From an uncultured Gammaproteobacteria bacterium (GTDB taxonomy: Bacteria; Pseudomonadota; Gammaproteobacteria; Xanthomonadales; Xanthomonadaceae), in assembly GCA_946885735.1 (NCBI GenBank), contig CAMPGW010000006.1, positions 1 to 64,000 of the forward strand: a stretch of DNA of 64,000 bases, written 5' to 3'. Shown here piece after piece: positions 18,067-24,620 of this stretch. Numbering within the stretch: the stretch's first letter is position 1; the number at the start of each line of letters is the position of its first letter. The translations under genes were made by a program, and so were the position numbers. The notes under the pieces are model-generated. The model worked only from the letters and a program-made list of their open reading frames with translations, was not told the origin of the DNA and made no database searches.

Positions 18067-18543
18067 ATGTCGCGCATCGCATCCCTGCTGGTCCTTGCCC
18101 TGGTGGCGGCGGCGCCGGCGCGTGGCAACGATGCGAGCGCGCAACGCGACCGCGAGGCCGCGGCCGCCGAGGCCCATGCGACCCAGGCAGCGGCGGCGGC
18201 GGCAACGGCCGCCGAGCTCGCGCTGCAATGCGGCTGGGAAGCCGACGAGGGCTTCGTGCTGCAAGCCAAGACCGCCGCATTGCGGCTGGCCACGCAGGAC
18301 TTCAAGCCCGATTCGCGCCGCTTCGCGGTGATGGCGCGGGTGCTCGCCAGCGACACGATGGCCGGCCACGTCGCCGCCGCCAAGCGCAAGGTCGGCTCCG
18401 GCGGTTGCGCCGACGCCGCCGAGCGCGCGAAGTGGACCAGCCTGGCCAAGCTGACCCGCACCCTGCTGGCCGCGCCGGTGGATCCGCCGCCCGCCGGGTC
18501 CCAGCCCGCGACGCCGCCGCCGGCCCCGCCGCGGCCCCTATAA
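18067..18543 (+). CDS. Small exported protein of unknown function
   Basis: This 158-residue protein has a signal peptide (IASLLVLALVAAAPARG). An Ala/Glu/Arg-rich helical stretch rich in ATQAAAAAATAAE follows, then two isolated cysteines (ALQCGW and GGCADAAE) that could form a disulfide, and a Pro-rich tail. No family was recognised. Its TAA stop codon (18541-18543) lies inside the TATAAT box of the ubiE promoter. The ATG at 18067 was chosen because it begins the signal peptide. Confidence 0.65.
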   Translation: MSRIASLLVLALVAAAPARGNDASAQRDREAAAAEAHATQAAAAAATAAELALQCGWEADEGFVLQAKTAALRLATQDFKPDSRRFAVMARVLASDTMAGHVAAAKRKVGSGGCADAAERAKWTSLAKLTRTLLAAPVDPPPAGSQPATPPPAPPRPL

Positions 18544-18550
18544 TCGCGGC
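18539..18550 (+). promoter_or_regulatory. ubiE -10 box predicting a leaderless mRNA
   Basis: Perfect consensus TATAAT at 18539-18544 is followed by six bases and the ubiE ATG at 18551. The stop codon of the upstream gene is embedded in the hexamer. No Shine-Dalgarno sequence can fit in this spacing. No -35 consensus is visible at the expected distance. Confidence 0.6.
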
Positions 18551-19303
18551 ATGAGCGAGCCCGGCGACACCACCCACTTCGGTTTCCGCGACGTCCCGGT
18601 CGGCGAGAAGCACAAGCTGGTCGGCGAGGTGTTCTCCTCGGTTGCCGGCAAGTACGACCTGATGAACGACCTGATGTCGCTGGGCGTGCATCGCGTCTGG
18701 AAGCGCTACTTCGTCGGCACCTCGGGCGCCGTGCGCGGCGACCGCGTGCTCGACCTGGCCGGCGGCACCGGCGACATCGCCGCGCTGCTGCACGAGCGCA
18801 TCGGCGAGGAAGGCGAAGTGGTCGTCGGCGACATCAACGCGGCCATGCTCGGCGTGGGGCGCGACCGGATGACCGACCGCGGCCTGGTGCGCGGCTTGCG
18901 CTGGATCCAGCTCAACGCCGAGGCGCTGCCCTTTCCCGACGCGAGTTTCGACCTGGTGACCATCGCCTTCGGCCTGCGCAACGTCACCGACAAGGCCGCC
19001 GCGCTGCGCGAGATGCACCGCGTGCTCAAGATCGGCGGCCGCGCGCTGGTGCTGGAGTTCTCACAGGTGCGGCCGGAGTGGTTCCGCCCGCTGTACGACT
19101 TCCATTCCTTCAAGGTGCTGCCGCTGCTCGGCAAGCTGATCGCCAACGATTCGGCCAGCTACCAGTACCTGGCCGAATCCATCCGCAAGCATCCGGACCA
19201 GGCCACGCTGCAACAGATGATGGCCGAGGCCGGTTTCGAGCGTTGCTCGCACCGCAACCTCTCCGGCGGCATCGTCGCCATCCATTCCGGGTATCGGGTC
19301 TGA
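18551..19303 (+). CDS. ubiE: Ubiquinone/menaquinone biosynthesis C-methyltransferase UbiE
   Basis: This 250-residue class I SAM-dependent methyltransferase places the C-methyl group on the benzoquinol ring during ubiquinone synthesis (and on demethylmenaquinol where present). Signatures are THFGFRDVPVGEK, VFSSVAGKYDLMNDLMSLG, the SAM-binding loop VLDLAGGTG at about residues 66-74, ITIAFGLRNVTD-like motif IAFGLRNVTDK, and the conserved C-terminal LSGGIVAIHSGYRV. It is full length. Its promoter predicts a leaderless transcript. Immediately after the stop begins a large inverted-repeat element shared with the convergent DUF971 gene. Confidence 0.97.
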   Translation: MSEPGDTTHFGFRDVPVGEKHKLVGEVFSSVAGKYDLMNDLMSLGVHRVWKRYFVGTSGAVRGDRVLDLAGGTGDIAALLHERIGEEGEVVVGDINAAMLGVGRDRMTDRGLVRGLRWIQLNAEALPFPDASFDLVTIAFGLRNVTDKAAALREMHRVLKIGGRALVLEFSQVRPEWFRPLYDFHSFKVLPLLGKLIANDSASYQYLAESIRKHPDQATLQQMMAEAGFERCSHRNLSGGIVAIHSGYRV

Positions 19304-19463
19304 GAAGCAGGGTGTCGGCGTGCGCGCCGGGGTGGGAACGGGGTTCCTGCGGTCCCGAGCTCGGAAGCCACGTCCATGTGCACCGAGTCGGGCCCGGGCG
19401 GCCATCCATGGCCGCCCTCCGCTGGAACCCCATTCCCACCCCGTCACGCCTCGGCCCTGCTTC
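19304..19463. repeat. Large imperfect inverted repeat (element 1) abutting the ubiE stop
   Basis: Arms at about 19304-19351 and 19420-19463 pair over about 44 bases with few mismatches and one 4-base bulge; both start GAAGCAGGG when read outward-in and share GGGTGGGAA and GGGGTTCC. The interior holds a nearly closed hairpin GGGCGGCCAT / ATGGCCGCCC (19396-19417) and a further CCCGA-CTCGG stem. The left arm begins at the base after the ubiE TGA. It is non-coding and could fold into a long RNA hairpin, so it may act as a terminator, or be a dispersed intergenic repeat. Confidence 0.75.
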
Positions 19464-19523
19464 ACACCGTGAATTTTCGAGCGGGAGGTGCGCGGCGAGC
19501 TCTTCGGGCTCGCGTGGCCACGC

Positions 19524-19729
19524 CATGTCGCGCGATCCCTGAGCCGCGGCCTCCGGATCCTGCCCGCGGTGGGATGGGGGGATGGGTTCGCACAGAAGGC
19601 CGGACAGGATGTCCGGCCGGTCGGCACTTTGCTGGCAGGATGCGGCTCGCAAGAGTGCCGATCAGGGCGAACCCATCCCCCCAGCCCGCCGCGCGCCTCG
19701 AATACAGGCGCGGCTCAGGGATCGCGCGA
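19524..19729. repeat. Large imperfect inverted repeat (element 2) running into the DUF971 gene
   Basis: Arms at about 19524-19589 and 19665-19729 are inverted copies. Near-identical blocks are TGTCGCGCGATCCCTGAGCC at the outer ends and GGGGGGATGGGTTCGC at the inner ends, with a diverged middle. The apex carries a perfect 9-base hairpin GGCCGGACA / TGTCCGGCC (19596-19616) and a second stem CGGCACTTTGC / GCAAGAGTGCCG. The outer end of the right arm encodes the last residues and stop of the DUF971 gene. Together with element 1 it fills the whole 411-base gap between two convergent genes. Confidence 0.8.
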
Positions 19730-20074
19730 CAACCCGCGTGACGAAAGCGCAGCCAGGTAGGCGGCCCAGCGCGCCTCCTGCTCGATGCCAAGCTCGTGGA
19801 GATAGGACCAGCTGTAGAGACCGCTGTCGTGGCCGTCGTCGAAGCGCAGCATCACCGCGTAATTGCCGATCGGCTCGATCGCCACGATGTTGACGTCGCG
19901 CTTGCCCGCTACCAGCACCTTCTGCCCTGGTCCGTGTCCTTGCACCTCCGCCGACGGCGACTCCACGCGCAGGTACTCGCAGGGCAGCCGGAAGCGCGTG
20001 CCGTCGTCAAAGGAGACCTCGAGCGCGTGCGAAGCACGATGCAGGACGAGGTCGGTCGGGCGCGGCGTGCTCAC
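19715..20074 (-). CDS. DUF971 (gamma-butyrobetaine hydroxylase-like N-terminal) domain protein
   Basis: This 119-residue single-domain protein has the DUF971 signatures HRASHALEVSFDDGTRFRLP, EYLRVESPSAEVQGHG, VAIEPIGNYAVMLRFDDGHD and GLYSWSYLHELG. The domain occurs alone in bacteria and as the zinc-binding N-terminus of eukaryotic carnitine-synthesis hydroxylases; the bacterial role is not established. Start is GTG, overlapping the xerC stop (GTGA). The final residues, about SRGLSRDP, are encoded by the arm of inverted-repeat element 2, so the native C-terminus has probably been replaced or extended by the repeat. Confidence 0.88.
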   Translation of the reverse strand: MSTPRPTDLVLHRASHALEVSFDDGTRFRLPCEYLRVESPSAEVQGHGPGQKVLVAGKRDVNIVAIEPIGNYAVMLRFDDGHDSGLYSWSYLHELGIEQEARWAAYLAALSSRGLSRDP

Positions 20075-20979
20075 GACTCGACCCTCGTCTTGCGCTTGGC
20101 CCGCGGATGCGCGGCGTCGTACACCTTGGCCAAGTGCTGGAAATCCAGGTGCGTGTAGATCTGGGTGGTGGCGATGTCGGCGTGGCCGAGCAACTCCTGC
20201 ACCCCGCGCAGGTCGCCGGAAGACTCGAGCACGTGGCTGGCGAAGCTATGCCGCAACAGGTGTGGATGCACGCGCTTCCACACCCCCTGCTGGCGCGCGA
20301 GCAAGCGCAGGCGCAGTTGCACCGCGCGCGGGCTGATCGGTTTGCCGCCGCGCCCGGGGAACACCGGCGCATCGGGCACGGCGGCCGCCGCGGCGCGCCA
20401 CGCGCCCAGCGCAGCGAGCGCATGGCTGCCGACTGGCACGACGCGTCCCTTGTTGCCCTTGCCGACCACGCTCACCAGCCCATCGGCGAGGTCGAGCTGG
20501 CCCCAGCGCAGCGAGCACAACTCCGACAAGCGAAGGCCCGAGGAATACAACAGCTCGAGCATGGCGCGATCGCGCAGGCCGAGCGGCCCGTCGGTGGGCA
20601 CTTCCACCAGCTGCGTCATCTCGTCGGGATCGAGCACCTGCGGCAGCTTGCGCGGCGCCTTGGGCGCGCGCAGGCCCTGCGCGGCGTTGCCGGCGATCTC
20701 GCCGTGCTTGAGCAGGTGGCGCAGGAAGCTGCGCAGCGCCGACAAGCGCCGCTGCAGGCTCTTCGGGCCCAGGCCGCGCCGATGCTCGCTGGCGATGAAG
20801 GCGCGCAGGTGCTCGCCATCCAGCGCGGCGAACGCGCCGATGCCACCCTCGTCCATCCAGGCCGACAGCGCACGCAGGTCGCGGCGGTAGTTGTCCACGG
20901 TGTGCGGCGACATCCGCCGCTCCAGCGCCAGGTGCTGCAGGTAGCGCTCGATGCGAGCCTCGAGCGGACCGCCGTCCAT
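20071..20979 (-). CDS. xerC: Site-specific tyrosine recombinase XerC
   Basis: This 302-residue tyrosine recombinase acts with XerD at the chromosomal dif site to resolve dimers. It has the N-terminal SAM-like DNA-binding domain (about residues 5-95) and a catalytic domain with the complete set: Arg150 (SGLRLSEL), Lys174 (VVGKGNKGR), His240 and Arg243 (HLLRHSFASH), His266 (LLGHADI) and nucleophile Tyr275 (TTQIYTHLD). Its ATG shares one base with the stop of the DUF484 gene (TGATG). The run lptM-dapF-DUF484-xerC-DUF971 behaves as one operon. hslV and hslU, which I recall downstream of xerC in related genomes, are not here. Confidence 0.96.
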   Translation of the reverse strand: MDGGPLEARIERYLQHLALERRMSPHTVDNYRRDLRALSAWMDEGGIGAFAALDGEHLRAFIASEHRRGLGPKSLQRRLSALRSFLRHLLKHGEIAGNAAQGLRAPKAPRKLPQVLDPDEMTQLVEVPTDGPLGLRDRAMLELLYSSGLRLSELCSLRWGQLDLADGLVSVVGKGNKGRVVPVGSHALAALGAWRAAAAAVPDAPVFPGRGGKPISPRAVQLRLRLLARQQGVWKRVHPHLLRHSFASHVLESSGDLRGVQELLGHADIATTQIYTHLDFQHLAKVYDAAHPRAKRKTRVES

Positions 20980-21689
20980 CAGCCGCGCTTGCCGAAACGC
21001 GCCATCGCGGCGACGAAAGTCTCGCCCATCAGCCGCAGGAACAGCGTGCCCATGCCCGGGTAGAAGCGGTTGCCGTCGCTGCTGCCGACCGCGATCAGCC
21101 CGGTGCCGGGCATCGGGATCAGCGCGACCGACTGCGCCCCGGCCTGCTCGTCGCCGAACAGCAGCTGCATCTTGTCGGGATTGAGGCGGCCGCACAGCGG
21201 TTCGCTGCCGGAGAGCGCGTCGTGGAAGGGCGCCATGCGCTTGTCGCGCGCCGGCAGGATCTGCAGCCAGTCCGGCGCCAGGTCCTCGACCGGCTGGAAC
21301 AGCACCATCCGCACCGCCTCGCCCTGGAAGTCCTCCGCCAGGCTGGCGACCATCGTGCGCACGGTCTCGGCCGGCGTCGCCGCGCGCATCAGCGACAGCG
21401 CGAGCTGGTGGGTGCGCACGGTCAGCTTCTCGTTCTCCAGAGCGTTGGCGTAGAGCTCGTTGAGGCGGCGATTGAGTTCGCGGTTCTTGTCCCTCAATAC
21501 CTCGAGCTGATAGCTCGACAGCGAGGCCGCGGGGCCGTCCTCGCGCGGCACCACCAGCGACAGCGCCAGGTCCGGGTACTGGGCGAGGAACTTGTGGTGG
21601 CGGCGCAGCCACACCGCCACCTCGTGCGCGCTCAGGCGTTCCTTGCGGTCCTCGTGGGCCGCCGCAGGATCCCTGGATTCGATGCTCAT
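20979..21689 (-). CDS. DUF484 family protein
   Basis: This 236-residue protein matches DUF484, a GAF-like fold consistently found between dapF and xerC. It has an N-terminal helix VAVWLRRHHKFLAQYPDL, SLVVPREDGPAASLSSYQLE, a coiled-coil linker VLRDKNRELNRRLNELYANA, and the GAF-like part with LFGDEQAGAQSVALIPM and IAVGSSDGNRFYPGMGTLFL. No enzymatic residues are evident and no function is established. Start ATG overlaps the dapF stop by four bases, and its stop shares a base with the xerC start. Confidence 0.92.
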   Translation of the reverse strand: MSIESRDPAAAHEDRKERLSAHEVAVWLRRHHKFLAQYPDLALSLVVPREDGPAASLSSYQLEVLRDKNRELNRRLNELYANALENEKLTVRTHQLALSLMRAATPAETVRTMVASLAEDFQGEAVRMVLFQPVEDLAPDWLQILPARDKRMAPFHDALSGSEPLCGRLNPDKMQLLFGDEQAGAQSVALIPMPGTGLIAVGSSDGNRFYPGMGTLFLRLMGETFVAAMARFGKRG

Positions 21690-22516
21690 GCCAGCCACTC
21701 CCCTTCGAAAACGAATGTCGCCGGTCCGGCCATGCGCACGGGCGCATCGTCGGTCGGCCAATGGATGTCCAGTTCGCCGCCGGGCAATTGCACGGTGACG
21801 CGGCGACTGACGCGACCTTGCCGCGCGAGCACGGCGACCGCCGCGCAGGCGCCGCTGCCGCAGGCCAGTGTCTCGCCTGCGCCGCGCTCGAACACGCGCA
21901 GCGCGATGTGGTCCGGCGCCAGTACCTGGGCGAAGCCGACGTTGACGCCTTCCGGGAACAGGCCCGACCCCTGGAGCGCCGGCCCGATCCGCGCGACGGG
22001 CGCACGGGCGATGTCGTCCACCAGCAGCACCGCGTGCGGATTGCCCACCGCACAGGCGCCGAAGTCGAAGGTCTCGCCCTCCACCTCGGCGAAGTAATGC
22101 GCATCCTCGCGCGGCATCGCCAGCGGAATCGCCGCAGGCGCGAACGCCGGACGGCCCACGTCCAGGGCGAAGCGGCCATCGGCGAGGCATTCGACCTCGA
22201 TCGGGCCCGAGGGGCTGTCCATGATGAAGCGATCACCGGTGGCGGCGCCGTCGCGCACCAGCCAGGCCGCCACGCAGCGCGCGCCGTTTCCGCACTGCCG
22301 CGCGGGGCTGCCATCGGAATTCCAGATGCGATAACGCGCCACCACGCCCGGCCGGTCCGGGTCGTGCACGGTCATCATCTGGTCGAAGCCGACCCCGCGA
22401 TGGCGGTCGCCCATTGCCCGAACCAGTGATGCCTCGACAGCCGGACGGCCGCCGCGCAGGTCGAGCAGCACGAAGTCGTTGCCGGCGCCGTGCATCTTGG
22501 AAAAGCGAAGCGTCAT
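21686..22516 (-). CDS. dapF: Diaminopimelate epimerase
   Basis: This 276-residue enzyme converts LL- to meso-diaminopimelate for lysine and peptidoglycan synthesis. The two catalytic cysteines are present: Cys75 in QCGNGARC and Cys219 in LACGSGACAAV. Other signatures are FSKMHGAGNDFVLLD at the N-terminus, NSDGSPARQ and VGNPHAVLLVDD. It is full length. The gene lies seven bases after lptM and overlaps DUF484 by four bases, so it is expressed from the lptM promoter. Confidence 0.97.
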   Translation of the reverse strand: MTLRFSKMHGAGNDFVLLDLRGGRPAVEASLVRAMGDRHRGVGFDQMMTVHDPDRPGVVARYRIWNSDGSPARQCGNGARCVAAWLVRDGAATGDRFIMDSPSGPIEVECLADGRFALDVGRPAFAPAAIPLAMPREDAHYFAEVEGETFDFGACAVGNPHAVLLVDDIARAPVARIGPALQGSGLFPEGVNVGFAQVLAPDHIALRVFERGAGETLACGSGACAAVAVLARQGRVSRRVTVQLPGGELDIHWPTDDAPVRMAGPATFVFEGEWLA

Positions 22517-22523
22517 CGGCCGC

Positions 22524-22643
22524 TCAGGAGCTGGCGGGCGTTTCCGGCACGTCCGAGGGGCGCACCAGGTCGCCCTTGTTGCCGCAGGCAGCGAGCAGGA
22601 CGGAAGCGAGGGCCAGGGCGATGATCAGGCGGGTGCGGTTCAT
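22524..22643 (-). CDS. lptM: LPS translocon maturation chaperone LptM (YifL-type lipoprotein)
   Basis: This 39-residue lipoprotein has a signal sequence (LIIALALASVLLAAC) and the family hallmark LAACGNKGDLVRP immediately after the lipobox. In E. coli, LptM helps oxidative maturation of the LptDE translocon in the outer membrane. The position just upstream of dapF is typical. The start ATG lies exactly six bases after a TATACT box, so the mRNA is probably leaderless. Confidence 0.88.
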   Translation of the reverse strand: MNRTRLIIALALASVLLAACGNKGDLVRPSDVPETPASS

Positions 22644-22655
22644 GGCCGGAGTATA
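22644..22655 (-). promoter_or_regulatory. lptM-dapF operon -10 box, leaderless spacing
   Basis: On the minus strand TATACT at 22655-22650 is followed by six bases and the lptM ATG at 22643. It lies in the 45-base gap shared with the divergent EamA gene. No -35 consensus is seen. Confidence 0.55.
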
Positions 22656-22688
22656 GTCCGGCTCGCCGCTTCCGGCGCAGGCCCGCCC

Positions 22689-23528
22689 GTGCATCCACAT
22701 CCGCCTTCGATTCGCATCGCCGCGTTGACAGGCCTGGCGCTGCTCGCTTTCGCCGGCAATTCGCTGCTGTGCCGGCAGGCGCTGGGCCCATTGCGCATGG
22801 ACCCGGCCGACTTCACCGCGATTCGCCTGCTGTCCGGCGCCGCGCTCCTGCTCGCGCTGTGCGGGCGGCGCGCATGGCCGGCGGGGCATTGGCCGGGCGC
22901 GATCGCGTTACTGGCGTACGCCGCGCTCTTCTCATGGGCGTACGTCCGGCTCGACGCGGGTACGGGCGCGCTGCTGTTGTTCGGCGCGGTGCAGGTGACG
23001 ATGATCGGTGCGGGCATCGCGCGCGGGGAGCGGCTCGGCTCCGCGCAGTGGGCGGGCATCGCGCTCGCTTTCGGCGGGCTGGCCTGGCTGCTGGCCCCCG
23101 GGCTGCAGGCGCCGCCCTGGCGCGGCGCCTTGCCCATGGCGGGGGCCGGGGTGGCGTGGGGTGCGTATTCACTGCTGGGCGCGCGTGGCGGCGACCCGGT
23201 CGCTGCGACGGCGGGCCATTTCCTGCGCGCGGCGCCGCTGGGCCTGCTGCTGGCCGTGCTGGCGCGTGAGGGCGCCGCGCCGCCTGGCGCGGGCGTGCTG
23301 TGCGCCGTGGCTTCCGGCGCCCTGGCCTCGGGCCTGGGTTACGCGGTCTGGTACACGGTGCTGCCTTCCCTGCGCGCCAGCGCCGCGGCCACCGTGCAGC
23401 TGGCCGTTCCGGTGGCGGCCGCCGTGGGCGGCGTGCTGTGGCTGGGCGAACTCCCCGGCGCGCGACTGTTGCTGGCGGGCGCGTTGGTGCTGGGCGGCAT
23501 CGCCCTGGTGTTGCGCCGCCACCATTGA
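22689..23528 (+). CDS. EamA/DMT superfamily transporter
   Basis: This 279-residue integral membrane protein has about ten hydrophobic helices arranged as two EamA repeats. Typical motifs are ALLAFAGNSLLCRQALG at the start, RLLSGAALLLALC, YAALFSWAYVRLDAGTGALLLFG, a second-repeat GVAWGAYSLLGARG, and VPVAAAVGGVLWLGELPG near the end. Members export amino acids and other small metabolites; the substrate is not predictable here. The GTG at 22689 begins the hydrophobic protein. Longer frames run back through dapF and lptM on the opposite strand and are not coding. It is divergent from lptM. Confidence 0.85.
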   Translation: MHPHPPSIRIAALTGLALLAFAGNSLLCRQALGPLRMDPADFTAIRLLSGAALLLALCGRRAWPAGHWPGAIALLAYAALFSWAYVRLDAGTGALLLFGAVQVTMIGAGIARGERLGSAQWAGIALAFGGLAWLLAPGLQAPPWRGALPMAGAGVAWGAYSLLGARGGDPVAATAGHFLRAAPLGLLLAVLAREGAAPPGAGVLCAVASGALASGLGYAVWYTVLPSLRASAAATVQLAVPVAAAVGGVLWLGELPGARLLLAGALVLGGIALVLRRHH

Positions 23529-23587
23529 GCTTGGAGAGCGGCGACAGCGGGCGTAAGGTGGTCACCAGCGCCTGCCCATGCTGTGCC

Positions 23588-24529
23588 ATGTCCGCCACCA
23601 ACCATCGTCCCGAGTTGCTGCCCTTCCCTGCCGTGGGGGACCTGTTGCTGAGCCTGGTGAACCACCTGGACGCGATGGTCGCGTTCTGGAATGCCGACCA
23701 GGTCTGCGTGTTCGCCAACGATGCCTACCGGGACTGGTTCGGCAAGAGCGGCGTCGAGGTCGCGGGCATGAGCATGGCGCAACTGCTGGGGCCGATCTAT
23801 GAGAAGAACCGCCCGCACATCGAAGCCGCGCTGCGCGGCCAACGGCAGGTCTTCGAACGCGCCATTCCCACGCCTTCCGGCGAGCTTCGCCACAGCCTGG
23901 CCACGTACACCCCGCTCGTGGAGGATGGCCGCGTGCTGGGATTCTTCGCCCACGTCGCCAATGTGACGCCCATGAAAAAACTCCAGGAAGAACTGCAGGA
24001 AGCCAAGCAGCGCGCGGAGACGCTGGCCACCCACGATTTCCTCACCGGCCTGCCCAACCGCGTGCTGCTGATGGATCGCCTCGCGCAGGCGCTCGCCAAT
24101 GCGCGGCGACGCAACGAGATGATGGCCGTGATGAGCTTCGACGTGGACGACTTCAAGGCCATCAACGACCAGTTCGGCCACACCGGCGGCGACCGCTTGC
24201 TGGTGGAACTGGGTGGGCGTGCAATTGGCGCGCTGCGCGACACCGACTCGGTGACCCGGATCGGCGGCGACGAGTTCCTGGTGGTGGCCACGCGTATCGG
24301 CAGTTTCGAGCAGGCCGACGCGGTGGCGCGGCGAATCGTCGGGCGCCTCGGCGAGCCCTACCTGCTCGACGGGCGCTGGGTATCGCCGTCGATCAGCCTG
24401 GGCGTGGCGCTTTATCCGGAGCATGGCAGTTCGCCGGAGGCGCTGATCGCGAAGTCCGACGCCGCCCTCTACATCGCCAAGCACCAGGGCAAGGGACGGC
24501 ACGCGTTCGCGGCCGGGCCGGCCGGCTGA
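23588..24529 (+). CDS. PAS-GGDEF diguanylate cyclase
   Basis: This 313-residue protein carries a PAS domain at about residues 20-135 (LDAMVAFWNADQVCVFAND...) and a GGDEF domain at about 145-310. The catalytic motif is an intact RIGGDEF (GGDEF at residues 226-230). An I-site RxxD (RDTD, residues 217-220) lies five residues before it, so the enzyme should make cyclic di-GMP and be product-inhibited. Other GGDEF landmarks are DFLTGLPNRVLLMDRL and SFDVDDFKAINDQFGH. No membrane segment is seen. The ATG at 23588 is chosen; an upstream ATG at 23578 is in another frame. Confidence 0.9.
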   Translation: MSATNHRPELLPFPAVGDLLLSLVNHLDAMVAFWNADQVCVFANDAYRDWFGKSGVEVAGMSMAQLLGPIYEKNRPHIEAALRGQRQVFERAIPTPSGELRHSLATYTPLVEDGRVLGFFAHVANVTPMKKLQEELQEAKQRAETLATHDFLTGLPNRVLLMDRLAQALANARRRNEMMAVMSFDVDDFKAINDQFGHTGGDRLLVELGGRAIGALRDTDSVTRIGGDEFLVVATRIGSFEQADAVARRIVGRLGEPYLLDGRWVSPSISLGVALYPEHGSSPEALIAKSDAALYIAKHQGKGRHAFAAGPAG

Positions 24530-24576
24530 GCGCCGCCGGCATCCGTCGCGGGACCATCCTTGCCGCGGCGAGTACC

Positions 24577-24606
24577 GGCGCGGCAGCGATTGGCTGCCGC
24601 CGCGCC
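24577..24606. terminator. Possible bidirectional terminator between convergent genes
   Basis: GGCGCGG-CAGC and GCTG-CCGCCGCGCC form a GC-rich stem with a small bulge and a 5-base loop. It lies between the convergent diguanylate cyclase and oligopeptidase genes. There is no T-tract on either side. Confidence 0.35.
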
Positions 24607-24620
24607 TGTCCCGGGGCAGG

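Noticed and set aside
15588..18461. Long minus-strand frame opposite the DUF5916 gene
   Set aside because: No signal peptide or domain structure, and it spans several genes on the other strand. It arises from third-position GC bias.
19061..19741. Several overlapping small frames between ubiE and DUF971
   Set aside because: They follow the palindromic arms of the repeat elements on both strands and have no coding character.
20980..22314. Extension of xerC to a 747-codon frame upstream
   Set aside because: The extra part runs through DUF484 and dapF out of frame; XerC begins at the ATG that overlaps the DUF484 stop.
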